64,000 nt of DNA, from assembly GCA_037693485.1 (NCBI GenBank), contig CM075348.1, positions 1,736,001 to 1,800,000 on the forward strand, read 5' to 3'. Below, piece by piece: positions 1 to 9,844 of the stretch. Each line of letters begins with the position of its first letter. The stretch's first letter is position 1. The notes under the pieces were generated by a model. The model worked only from the letters and a program-made list of their open reading frames with translations. It had not been told where the DNA came from and did not search any database. The position numbers were made by a program, and so were the translations under genes. The DNA comes from Kitagawia praeruptora (taxonomy: Eukaryota > Streptophyta > Magnoliopsida > Apiales > Apiaceae).

Positions 1-19
1 TAAACAAAGCTCAAAATCA

Positions 20-230
20 ATCATAGCACAATTGGTTAATGCATGAGTTTAAGAGTGAATAGGTTAGTGGTTCGAATCTCAACACAAGCATAATTTCATT
101 AGTTTTTACATAATTATTAAAGGATGGCATTTTTGTAATTTTTTAAAAAATAAGGATAAAATTGTAATTTCACACCCATTAAAATGGTAAATTTTGCCCT
201 TGTGTTGTCCTATTATATATAGTAATAGAT
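20..230 (+). repeat. tRNA-derived SINE-like segment
   Basis: A possible RNA polymerase III internal promoter is visible. An A-box-like word (TGGTTAATGCATG, 33-45) is followed 24 bases later by a B-box-like word (GGTTCGAATCT, 69-79), the layout of a tRNA-derived SINE head. The sequence then becomes AT-rich with T and A runs. No clean tail or target duplication was found and the 5' edge may be outside the window, so only the promoter-like part is supported. It could also be an eroded tRNA relic. Confidence 0.35.
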
Positions 231-1780
231 TGGTAGGAAGGTGAGTAAAGCGGAAGTAGTGGGTTTGGAAAGTATATGGGTGGGAGTGGGACCCATATCT
301 AACACTTACATGTTAGCGTGAATTGTGATGTCCGATGGAAGCTTTTGTATGCTAATTAATTGGTGTAAGTTCTGCAAAAGTTATTTTAACGTTTTATTAT
401 TTGAACTTTTGTGTAGAGTTTTGAATTATCGAGTGCATGTTCTTGTTATCAAAAAAAAAAAAAAAAAAAGTAAGCCAGTTCAAAATTTTTAGAGTTAAAA
501 ATAATGTTTGATCTCAACTCATGCATAAATCAATAAATTTCAAGGCAGAACAGAAGTAATAACCTCGATAAATTGATAAAAAAAAATGTGGTCTTAAATC
601 GAAACCAGTATCAAAATTTAATAACTTTGATATCAGTATTTAGAATTTAATGATCTATATATGATTATATTGTAATATTTAATATTTTTTAAGAAAATTA
701 TAGTGTAAAATATTAGTTCCAACTTTCGACTTTCGCATAAAATGATTTTATTGATAAAATACATATTTTTATCCATTTTATGAGTATGAAAAATATTTAT
801 GGAAAAGTTTCTTTATTGTTTTAAATTGATCGCTGATCTTCGTATTATGAAAAATGTCCATATAAATAATAATGTTATTGAATTTACAACTAATTTTTAG
901 AAGTAAAAGTGTTAATGTACATACTTTTGGTGTATATTCTCGAATTCAAAAAAAAACATATACACCATGTATATTAATTTGTATAATATTTTGATTATTT
1001 TAAAGTTGAAAAAGTTGAAATCTCTTTAATTATGTGATAATTTCTTTAAAGTGATAAATTTTGTGGAATCTAGCTGTATCATTTTATAGGAGTTCTAATG
1101 TATATTAGTATATTATAATAATGTAGTTAAGATGAAAATATATAATTAAACTAATAATAATAATTTATTTAAATTATGGATAAAATTTCTTCGGACAAAA
1201 TTGATTATTTTTATTATTTCTATAATTTTTATTAGGATTATACGTTATCATTAGATGACACAAATTAAATTAGTAGTGAAATAAAAAAGAATTAATATGA
1301 ACTATAATAATGTTTGTACTTCAATAGCTAATAGAGAATTATTTTTTTTTAAATAAATCTTAAATTTAGGCATATAGATCATGCACTATTCATAGCTAAA
1401 AACATATAATTAAAAACATGTATTAATATTCGATAAAAAAGTGTTAAACAATAATTATTAGTTGATCAAGGTTTTTCTCGTCATTATATCCTATTATATA
1501 ATATAAGAGGGATACCATAAGTCAAGGGATCGATTTTCGCTAACAACATAAAATAAAACAATTCTATCATACGTATCCTATCTTATATCTTATATATATA
1601 TTACATAATAAAAGCTAAAGGAATAATTTAAAGTATAAAAAATGATTCCTAAAAATTAAAAAATAATTTAAAGTATAAAAGATTGAATCCTATCGACTAT
1701 TTAGTATGTTATAGTTAATTTTAAGATATATTTAATTAATATAACAAAATAATTGTGAAATCATGACCAACTAATTAGAA
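231..1780. other. AT-rich intergenic DNA without a recognisable gene
   Basis: No ORF of note on either strand. It holds a 19-base A run near 451-469, many short A/T runs, and a 19-base word (AATAATTTAAAGTATAAAA) at 1622 and again at 1662. Around 1480-1550 there is a degenerate copy of the motif seen three times at 53.24-53.6 kb (AGAGGGATA, then GTCAAGG, then AACAACA), so this is probably decayed repeat DNA. Confidence 0.5.
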
Positions 1781-1836
1781 TGCGAAGGTCGGTCTTGACA
1801 CAATGCACTAATGCAGTGGTTGCATAAAGACCAGTA

Positions 1837-1990
1837 ATGTAAACCAAACCAAACCAAACCAAACATACCCAGTATATCCCGCTCAGAGCAGGGTCTGGGG
1901 AGGGTAAGTTGTACGCAGACCATGCCCCGGCTTTTTACGGTAGGGAGGCTGTTTCCGTGGAGATCCCCGGCTACGTGCACGACAAATATT
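1837..1990 (-). mobile_element. SINE, minus strand (Au/TS-like 3' body)
   Basis: Read on the minus strand, this stretch has the conserved body of angiosperm SINEs: GGAAACAGCCTC, TCTGCGTACAACTTACCC, CCCCAGACCC and ACTGGGTATG in order, ending in a simple tail of repeated TTTGG (plus strand 1837-1866, CCAAA repeats). Its GC content is clearly higher than the surrounding DNA. I recall the same order of blocks from Au-type and Solanaceae TS-type SINEs; the exact family is an inference. The tRNA-like head would lie above 1990 and is not clearly recognisable. The short ORFs over this region are chance readings. Confidence 0.6.
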
Positions 1991-2251
1991 GTGGGTGATA
2001 TATACACAGGAATCGAAATAGTACGAAAAAGTTTACAGCAATACCTGAGCCCACGGCATGCTCCACATGGGACCTACCTGCCTGCTTGGAATTTGGATAC
2101 TCAGTTCCTGATGCGCTCCGCTCCACCCGCTCGAGGGAATGGCTCCGGACGGGCTCCCTGCATAAAACACCACACGCAAAAGACAACGGCGCAAACCGAG
2201 GACAATAAAAATGCAATGCGAGATATGAGAACGGAGAAGCCAGCCTTCTAA
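1991..2251. other. GC-richer unassigned segment beside the SINE
   Basis: Base composition is much less AT-rich than the flanks and short ORFs are open on both strands, but none resembles a known protein. It ends exactly at the A of the Helitron target site (2251). It may be the rest of the SINE insertion or a captured host fragment. Confidence 0.3.
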
Positions 2252-2929
2252 CTAGCCTATAACCCGTGCGATGCACGGTTGCTTATAAACTGTTTAATTA
2301 TATTTCATTAAAATTTTAAATTGTATATATGTTTTTATTATTAAATTTTTTTTTGAATTTTTTAAATTTCATGAAAATAAATGTTATTCTAATTACGTAT
2401 TTTAATTATTACTAAAAAAGAGTACCAAACCAAATATACCCTATTTCGCTTATAATATTATAGTATAGATATATAAAAATATTATATAAAAGTAGTTTTT
2501 TTTAACATTTTAAATATTTATATCTTAATATTTTTATTTGATTGTTTATAATTTTAATATTTGCTAATTAATTAGTAATAATATAAATTATAAAAGATAA
2601 TAAAATATGATTATTGGTTTTTGACAAAATTTCGAAACGATCTTTTCTAATAATTAATTATTTTTTAATTTTTTTTGTGACAAAATTAATTTTAATGCCG
2701 ATTACAAAAATGACAAACTACTTGACGTCGTGACGACTTGTTTGCTGTAGAAAGGACTCTCGTGGGCTTTGCCGTGTGTGTGTGTGTGTTTTTTTTTTTG
2801 AATTTTATTAATAATAGAGATTTAACCAACTCAAAAGAGTGACAAAAAAAAGTGTACCAAAAAAGAGTGACCAAAAAAAGAGTACAAAACCAAATATACC
2901 ATATTTCGCTTATAATAGTATAGTATAGA
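2252..2929 (-). mobile_element. Short non-autonomous Helitron, complete
   Basis: On the minus strand the element starts with TC (TCTATACTATACTATTATA, plus 2929 leftwards) and ends with a GC-rich hairpin (CCGTGCATCGCACGG) about ten bases before a terminal CTAG (plus 2252-2255). The flanks are A (2251) and T (2930), the Helitron A|T target. It makes no target duplication and encodes nothing. A second 5'-end-like block, the same GAGTAC..TATAGTATAGA sequence, ends at 2469, so a shorter element or a partial nested copy is included. A GT dinucleotide run lies at 2774-2789. Confidence 0.75.
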
Positions 2930-2964
2930 TAAGCATAAGAAGTTGGTTATTGTACAATCAAAAT

Positions 2965-4110
2965 AATATGAAAATGATATAATTAATAAGGGATATAATT
3001 GAATTTTATCTATTTTTTAAATATTAAAAAAATTCATATTTACTATTTCAGCTCTATGACTACATATCTATAAATCAGATCTGGGTGATTTTACAGCCAA
3101 TACAATACTCATAAAATATTTTTAGTTTAGTGATGATTTAATAATTATTATCGAAATAAAAATACTCGGAATCTTAAGAGAAAATATAATCACAAATTTT
3201 TACATTAATTTTATTCAATGTAGAAGATCAAAATTGATAATCCTATTCAATGTAGAAAACCAAATAATATATGATTTAAATTATTGACATAAACTTTTTC
3301 GTATTTCAATATTAATACACTTTTTAGTTTAAATGTGAAAATATAAAAAATTTATTATGTCAGATCCAACATTTTTCATCTATTTATTTTATGATCTAAT
3401 GGTTCTTATTTAATTTATCGTATGAAGACCATATTACCGACTAAAAATTTTTTGGACAAAATCACTCTTACAATTATTATTAAAACTGTATTTTCAAGAT
3501 TATATATTAAAAAAAATTAATCTAAAATGGATATTATTAAAAAAAGTTGTATTAGAATTGAATTATTAAAGAAAAATATAACATGAAAATGTTATAATTA
3601 AAAAAATGATACAAGTGAATTTTATTTAATTTTTATTAATATTAAAAAAATTCACACTTACTATTTGGGCTCTATCTTGTGATCTAAAATCAGATTTGGA
3701 TGATTTTACATCCAATGCGAAGCTTGTAAAATTATTTTTAATTTAATGATGATTTAACAATTATTATCGATATGGAAACACTCAGAATCTCAAGAGAAAA
3801 TATAATTACAAATTTTTACATTAATCCCATTCAGTGTAGAAGACCTACATTGATAATTCTATTCAATATAGAAAACCAAATTATATAAGATTTGAATCAT
3901 TGGCATACACTTTTTTATATTTCAATATAAATACACTCTTTAGTTTACATGTTAAAATATAAAATATTTTATGCTAGATCCAACGTTGTTCATCTATTTA
4001 TTTTATGATCTAACGGTTCTTATTTATTTTGTCGTACTGAATACCAGATTCCCGACTACAAAAGTTTTGAATAAAATCACTCTTACACTTATTATTAAAA
4101 CTGTATTTGG
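2965..4110. repeat. Tandem duplication, about 620-bp period, AT-rich
   Basis: About 520 bases from 2965 recur from 3587, in the same order and orientation. Shared landmarks include TTTACATTAAT, GTAGAA, CAGATCCAAC/TAGATCCAAC, TCATCTATTTATTTTATGAT and AAATCACTCTTAC. The copies differ at many sites, so the duplication is old. Neither copy has an ORF. I do not recognise the family. Confidence 0.7.
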
Positions 4111-4399
4111 TAGTTAGCACGAATATTCAAATAATTAAAGGTTATTTTGATAATAAAAACGAAATATAAGTTGATTTCATAAATCGAATAGAATTTTCAA
4201 AGTAAAAAATCGTCAATTTTTAATCTCTTTTGTTTCTACGTAGTTTTATTTGAAAAATAAGTTAAACCATTACTAAATTAAAGATTATTTTACTAATTTT
4301 ATGTGGGTTGTAAAATCATACAAATCAAATTATAAGAATTCAAGATAGAGCATAGATATTAAATTCAAAGTGCAAAATCTTATATATATAAAAAAAATT
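4111..4399. other. AT-rich spacer
   Basis: No ORF, RNA gene or clear terminal repeat seen. It lies between the tandem duplication and the first of two related Helitron ends. Confidence 0.4.
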
Positions 4400-4794
4400 T
4401 AGTTGTAGTTATATAATAAGCAAAAATAGATATAATTTGGTTGTTTGGTTCAACTTGGTTCAACCATCTAAAAAAATAGTAACCGTTAGATATTTAAATA
4501 GATAATAGCCGTTAGATATAATAACAAGGAATATTGTATATTTAAATCCCTCTTCTAAAGATCTAAGATTCGAATCCCGTCAACAACAAATTTACATTAA
4601 GATTTTATAGTGTTAGTTCTAATCAATACATATCATTTATTAAGTAACTATTGTTATTACTAATAATTTTATTAATTAATATTACAAAGTTAAAATATAT
4701 CCATAATAAATTATTATACTATATTCTATTTAATAATCGTATAATTTTAAAAGTATTTAAAAGTAACATGTGCTTTGCACAGGGTATAAGCTAG
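4400..4794 (+). mobile_element. Helitron 3' part, family H-a copy 1
   Basis: It ends with a GTGCTTTGCAC hairpin, eleven bases, then CTAG (4791-4794) followed by T, the Helitron 3' signature on the plus strand. The preceding 360 bases match 5330-5693 closely and the inverse of 30867-31050. Inside is a B-box-like word in GATTCGAATCCCGTC (near 4568). The 5' TC end is not certain, so the start given here is the limit of similarity. Non-coding. Confidence 0.65.
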
Positions 4795-4923
4795 TATAAG
4801 AAAATATAAAGAAATAGGATGTGCAACCAGGGGTGTGCATTTATCATTATCCCATAAATAACATAATAATCATATTATTACACAAAAGTTTTGATATTAC
4901 ACATCGGATTAATATCATACTAA

Positions 4924-5317
4924 GAGCATCTCCAATGGTATTGACTAAGTCGATTAATTAAATTTCAAAAAAAATAATAGTTGGCTAAAATTTACTGAAC
5001 CTGTAGAATGTTTGGCTCCAATAAGGATAGGCTATAATGGTTGGTTATATTTCAAAAAAGGTGTGATTATTATTATTAATAATTTTTTTGGCCAAAGTAT
5101 GGAAAGAAAACGGGCGGGAAATGACAAGGCATTTGCTACAGATCTCTAGAGCTTCAACAAATATGGCCAATATTGAAAAAATATAAAGGATTGACTAAAA
5201 TTTTAGACAAGGGGAATGCCCCATTGGAATGATGATTTTTTAACATGTTATGTATAAATTTCAATTTTGGTAAGTTATTTCAAATTTTAGGTAAGGGTTT
5301 TATTTCATTGGAGATTC
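4924..5317. mobile_element. Tourist-like (PIF/Harbinger) MITE
   Basis: The left end reads GAGCATCTCCAATGG and the right end is its imperfect inverse (CATTGGAGATTC). TAA flanks it on both sides (4921-4923 and 5318-5320), the target duplication expected for Harbinger/Tourist elements. It is about 394 bp, AT-rich and non-coding. Ends of the type GAGCATCTCCAATGG are widespread among plant MITEs. Confidence 0.7.
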
Positions 5318-5324
5318 TAAGCAA

Positions 5325-5693
5325 ACAAAGCAAACAATTGTATAATTTGGTTGTTTTGTTCGACCATTTAAAAGAATAGTAACCATTGGATATTTGGTAA
5401 ATAGATGATAACCATTTGATCTAATAATAAGATATATTCTATAATTAAATTCATCTTTAAATATTCAAGTTTCGAATCCCGTCAACAACAAATTTACATA
5501 AAGATTTTATATTATTAGTTCTAAACAATACATACCATTTATTAAATAAATATTATTATTACTAATAATTTTATTAATTAATATTACAAAGTTAAATTAT
5601 ATCATTAATAAATTATTATATTCTATTTTATTTAATCATATAATTTTAAAATATTTAAAAGTAACACGTGCTTGGCCACGAGCCACAAGCTAG
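5325..5693 (+). mobile_element. Helitron 3' part, family H-a copy 2
   Basis: Second copy of the 4400-4794 sequence, starting directly after the right TAA of the Tourist-like MITE. It ends with an ACGTGCTTGGCCACG hairpin, eleven bases, and CTAG (5690-5693) followed by T. It shares the internal TTCGAATCCCGTCAACAAC word. The two copies differ by scattered substitutions and small indels, so they are separate insertions or an old duplication. Confidence 0.65.
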
Positions 5694-5900
5694 TGATTTT
5701 TAAATTATAATATAAACTGAAAAGTAAAAACGTTTATATTATAAATTTTGCAGGATATCAATTATAAATAATAAATGTATTAAGTGCAAATTTGACATTT
5801 TAAATGCATTTATCCACTTACATTAATACTTAACCATAGCCCTTGTTTAGCATTACTCTTTAATTACCCTTTAATTTATTATATGAAATAAATAATAATT
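5694..5900. other. AT-rich upstream flank of the host gene
   Basis: No element ends or ORFs seen. This is the distal upstream region of the gene whose promoter starts near 5900. Confidence 0.4.
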
Positions 5901-6020
5901 TTTTAACTTTGAGACATGGAAATTTTGTTTTGGCGCGGAAAGCGCACGGCCACATTTCCTGTTAGATATAAAGTAGGACTGTATGTTTTGTTTATAAATA
6001 ACACAATACAATAATAATCT
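5901..6020 (+). promoter_or_regulatory. Host gene promoter with E2F site and TATA-like boxes
   Basis: TTTGGCGC at 5929-5936 is a perfect match to the plant E2F consensus TTTSSCGC and stands out in AT-rich DNA. TATA-like words follow: GATATAAAG near 5966 and TTTATAAATA near 5991. The second is the right distance from a transcription start in the 6010-6030 range. E2F sites are typical of S-phase or proliferation genes; that this gene is cell-cycle controlled is an inference. Confidence 0.55.
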
Positions 6021-6068
6021 CCCTTGATTGCTCATCGCAAACCCTAACCCCCAAATTGAATTGCAGAG
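6010..6068 (+). other. Non-coding first exon (5'UTR) with telo-box
   Basis: The segment carries an AAACCCTAA telo-box at 6039-6047, common near starts of housekeeping and translation-related plant genes. It ends in a strong donor site, AGAG|GTAAGT, with the exon ending at 6068. There is no ATG in it. The matching acceptor is TTATGTAG at 11663-11670, just before the coding exon, so the intervening 5.6 kb is read as a 5'UTR intron. The transcript start is inferred. Confidence 0.6.
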
Positions 6069-6166
6069 GTAAGTCTCGAATCTACGTTCTGTTTATAATT
6101 CCCTGCTTTTTCGATGTTTAAATCAACTTCGAATCTATGTTGTGTGGTAATGCATTGTGTATATAT

Positions 6167-6328
6167 TATTGGTCAATATAAAGATTGACTTAGCAAGTTG
6201 ACTACTGTTGACTTTTTATAACAAACTTTGTAACGGTTTTACAGCTGTGATTTGGTTGTATATAAACTAAGTCTACAGACTTGAGAATGTAACAAACTCT
6301 CATAATGTAAATACAGTTTCTCTCTTTT

Positions 6329-6373
<45 letters not shown>

Positions 6374-6478
6374 GTCTCTTTTCTCCTTACTCATTCTTTT
6401 GCATTCTTCTTTTCTCTCTTGATTACTCTGTAAATGTAAGACATTAAAGCTCAGTGATGAAGTTTACAAGTTGTATCA
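6167..6478 (+). repeat. Copia-1 5' LTR
   Basis: 312 bp, starting TATTGG and ending TATCA. Both LTRs start with TA rather than the usual TG. A promoter-like TATATAAAC lies near 6260. A CT-rich run around 6335-6366 is six bases longer than in the other LTR. The 3' edge is fixed by the adjacent primer-binding site and by where the 3' LTR meets its target duplication. Confidence 0.9.
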
Positions 6479-6490
6479 TGGTATCAGAGC
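6479..6490 (+). promoter_or_regulatory. Copia-1 primer-binding site (initiator tRNA-Met)
   Basis: TGGTATCAGAGC directly follows the 5' LTR. It is complementary to the 3' end of initiator methionine tRNA, the usual minus-strand primer of plant Copia elements. Confidence 0.9.
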
Positions 6491-6736
6491 CTTGTGCTCA
6501 AGTTTATTCCGCAAAGTTCATCTAATCGTCATCAAATCAACGATTGTAATCTCTTGAACATCTGGTAAATCGTTCTTGTTTCATCTTTCAGTATTCATGA
6601 ATGAATCGTTACTGTGTTCTTGTTGAGAAGATGTGAATTGATTGATTGATTCTACAATAGGTGTTATCTCTTTAGATCATTTGTTCTTCAATTTTACTCA
6701 GTTTCTTGGTTAATCGGTGTTAATCTACTTAGTAAT

Positions 6737-9700
6737 ATGTCTACGATAGCTTCATCTTCAACGTCTACTCTAGGATCATCAGTTTTATCTCATACTGTTG
6801 ATAGTAATCATCCGTACTATCTTCATCCTTCTGATAATCCTGGTATGATTATCACAACTGTTGTGTTAACTGAGAACAATTATAATCAGTGGAGCCGTTC
6901 TATGGAACTTGCTTTATCTTCTAAGTTGAAATTAGGCTTTGTTGATGGGTCTTATCTCAAGCCTGCTTCAGATTCACCGTTGCTAATGCATTGGATTAGA
7001 TGCAATAATATGATTACATCATGGATGTTGAATTCTGTATCCTCTGAAATTCGCAATAGTATTGTGTACATTCAATCTGCTTGTGAGATTTGGCAAGATT
7101 TGGAGGTGCGTTATGCACAAAATAATGTACCAAAACTGTTTCATTTGAGGCGTGAAATGACTGAACTCACACAAGGATCAATGTCTGTTTCTGCTTATTT
7201 CACGAAGTTTAGAACAGTAAGTGATGAACTTGACTGTTTGATGTCAAAACCAAGGTGTACTTGTAGTTCATGTACTTGTTCTGTGAACTTGAAGCTAGAT
7301 ACCTCTGAGCAGAATCTGCAGTTGATTCAGTTTTTAATGGGGCTAAGTGATAATTTTACTGTTATTAGAGGTCAGATTCTAATGATGAAACCACTGCCTT
7401 CTTTGAGCCAATGTTATGCTATGTTGTTACAAGAAGAAGGTCAAAGAACTTCTTATGGTTCAATTGGATTAAACTCTGAGAATATGGCAATGGCAGTTAA
7501 GACTTCTTATCAAGGCACAAGATCTAAGGTTGTTTCTAAGAAAGCTGAAGCAAATGTTGTGTGTGATTTTTGTCATATGTCTGGACATCTTAGAGATAAG
7601 TGCTATTGTATCCATGGTTATCCTACTTGGCACCGATTGTTTGGGAAGCCCAAACCTAAACCCAAAGTGTTACAATCCAAGTCTTCTGTTATGGCTAATA
7701 TGGCTCAAGTATCTGACTTGTCTGCAAGTTCTACTGTTGGGATTGGAGTTCAGTCTAGTGATGGTCTTACTCTATCTGATAATCAATGTCAGCAACTAAT
7801 TCAACTGCTACAGAAATCTTTGGTTGATAAGCCTGCAGATAAGACAATGCAACAAAGTGGTCAAGTATCATCTGTGGCAACTGGACAATGGCCTGGAAAT
7901 CATTCTATTAATACTGTTCACTTGTCAGGTATTCATCCAGCAGTTAATAATGTGGTCAGTGTTGATAATTCTCAAACTTCAACAATGTGGATTATTGATA
8001 CAGGTGCTACTGATCATATTACCCCCTTTGTGCATCTTTTAACTGATATACAATCATGTTCTGCTACTCTTCAGTTACCTAATGGTGCTACTGCAGATGT
8101 TTTATATGTTGGAAACTTGACTCTCAATGCATATGTAACTCTCAAGAGTGTTTTGTGTGTTCCATCGTTCACATATAATCTTCTTTCTATATCAAAACTA
8201 ACAAAAGATACTCAGTATCGAGTTAGTTTTTATTCTGATAAATGTTATCTTCAGGACCCTTCTTGGACGAAGGCTCTCGAGATTGGTAAAGAGGACAATG
8301 GTCTCTATTTGTTTGCTAATGTGGCAGAGCAACCTGAGCAACCTGTTGTTTTTTCTGCAGCTTCCAGTTCTTCAGTAGATTCTTTTGTTGCTCAAACAGT
8401 TACAATTGACAAGTGGCATGCTCGACTGGGGCATGTACCTTTGAGTGTTTTAAAATCACTGCAAATTACTCCTACTGGCACTTGTTTAGATGTCTGTGAT
8501 AGTTGTCATCTAGCAAAACAGTCTAGGTTGTCTTTTCCTACTAGTGTTCATACTAGTGAAAAATTGTTTGATCTAATTCATGCTGATTTGTGGGGGCCGT
8601 ATCGATTTCCTACACATGGAAAATGTAATATGTTCTTAACAATAGTGGATGACAAGTCAAGAGCTACTTGGGTTTACTTACTATCTGATAAGTCTACTGT
8701 TTCTACTATTTTACAAGAGTTTGTTCTGTTGATTGAAAATCAGTTTAAAACTACAGTGAAAGTGCTGCGTACTGATAATGGAACAGAGTTTATGAACAGG
8801 AATTTAGCTCAGTTTCTAGCTGCTAAAGGAATTATGCATCAATCAAGCTGTGTGTATACACCACAGCAAAATGGTCTTGTTGAGCGTAAGCATCGTCACA
8901 TACTGAATTGTGCTCGTGCTTTACGATTTCATGCTGCTTTGCCTATCATGTTTTGGGGTGATTGCTTATTGACAGCTGTGTATTTGATAAATCGAACTCC
9001 TACACCTGTTCTTCATGGCAAATGTCCTTATGAAGTTTTGTTTGAAACTCTACCTACATATGAGCATTTAAGAATTTTTGGTTCCCTTTGTTATGCAACA
9101 GTGGTTCCTCAAGATACTGATAAATTTGGTGCTCGTGCTATCAAAGGTGTTTTCTTAGGTTACCCTTTTTCCAAGAAGGGGTATAAGGTGTTGAATTTAG
9201 AAACAAAGCAAGTCATTGTTTCTCGTGATGTTCAATTTGTGGAAAATGTGTTTCCATTTCGTGATATTCAATCATCAGTTCCTCAAACTCTTTTTCCTCC
9301 ATCTACTTCTTATGTTGATGACGATCCTTTTGGAAGTATGTCCATTGAGACTGATGCACATTCATCTACTTCTACAGATTTATCTACTCCATCTCCTATA
9401 ACAACCCCATCTTCAACATCTACATCATCTAGTTTGTCTCTTTCATCTGATTCATCTGTTCCTGTGTCTGTTGTCAATGTTAGACCTCAAAGACAACGTA
9501 ACATACCATCAAAACTGTTGGACTATACAGGTCTTCCAAATCATTTGATTAATCAGTTTTCTACAACTGATATCAAACCTGTTGAGTCTGTTACAATACA
9601 ACCTGTTAAGGTTGTTGAACCACAAACTTTTAAAGAGGCTGTGTGTGTCTCTGAGTGGTGTGAGGCTATGAATGTTGAGTTAGCAGCCTTGGAAGCTACT

Positions 9701-9835
9701 CAGACCTGGGAAGTTGTTCCTTTGCCTCCTAATAAAAAGACAGTTAGTTGTCGTTGGATTTTCAGAATCAAGTATCATGCTGATGGTACTATTGATCGTT
9801 ACAAAGCACGATTAGTTGCTAAGGGGTTCACTTAA
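6737..9835 (+). CDS. Copia-1 gag-pol, N-terminal 1032 residues (gag, protease, integrase, start of RT)
   Basis: The frame opens 258 bases after the primer-binding site. In order it has a UBN2-type gag region (about 35-240), a zinc knuckle with C276, C279, H284 and C289, an aspartic protease with DTG at 421-423, a GAG-pre-integrase block (WHARLGHV, about 556), an integrase core with D617, D680 and E716 (the last two 36 apart), and the first RT block up to residue 1032. It ends at a TAA (9833-9835), where homologous elements continue without interruption. The same frame resumes straight after the stop, so this is a single nonsense change and not an indel. Gag forms particles, integrase inserts the cDNA, and protease cleaves the polyprotein. 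Confidence 0.93.
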   Translation: MSTIASSSTSTLGSSVLSHTVDSNHPYYLHPSDNPGMIITTVVLTENNYNQWSRSMELALSSKLKLGFVDGSYLKPASDSPLLMHWIRCNNMITSWMLNSVSSEIRNSIVYIQSACEIWQDLEVRYAQNNVPKLFHLRREMTELTQGSMSVSAYFTKFRTVSDELDCLMSKPRCTCSSCTCSVNLKLDTSEQNLQLIQFLMGLSDNFTVIRGQILMMKPLPSLSQCYAMLLQEEGQRTSYGSIGLNSENMAMAVKTSYQGTRSKVVSKKAEANVVCDFCHMSGHLRDKCYCIHGYPTWHRLFGKPKPKPKVLQSKSSVMANMAQVSDLSASSTVGIGVQSSDGLTLSDNQCQQLIQLLQKSLVDKPADKTMQQSGQVSSVATGQWPGNHSINTVHLSGIHPAVNNVVSVDNSQTSTMWIIDTGATDHITPFVHLLTDIQSCSATLQLPNGATADVLYVGNLTLNAYVTLKSVLCVPSFTYNLLSISKLTKDTQYRVSFYSDKCYLQDPSWTKALEIGKEDNGLYLFANVAEQPEQPVVFSAASSSSVDSFVAQTVTIDKWHARLGHVPLSVLKSLQITPTGTCLDVCDSCHLAKQSRLSFPTSVHTSEKLFDLIHADLWGPYRFPTHGKCNMFLTIVDDKSRATWVYLLSDKSTVSTILQEFVLLIENQFKTTVKVLRTDNGTEFMNRNLAQFLAAKGIMHQSSCVYTPQQNGLVERKHRHILNCARALRFHAALPIMFWGDCLLTAVYLINRTPTPVLHGKCPYEVLFETLPTYEHLRIFGSLCYATVVPQDTDKFGARAIKGVFLGYPFSKKGYKVLNLETKQVIVSRDVQFVENVFPFRDIQSSVPQTLFPPSTSYVDDDPFGSMSIETDAHSSTSTDLSTPSPITTPSSTSTSSSLSLSSDSSVPVSVVNVRPQRQRNIPSKLLDYTGLPNHLINQFSTTDIKPVESVTIQPVKVVEPQTFKEAVCVSEWCEAMNVELAALEATQTWEVVPLPPNKKTVSCRWIFRIKYHADGTIDRYKARLVAKGFT

Positions 9836-9844
9836 ACTCCGAAT

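Noticed and set aside
1922..2276. Overlapping 100-codon ORFs on both strands
   Set aside because: They span the SINE and the Helitron boundary and have no recognisable domain.
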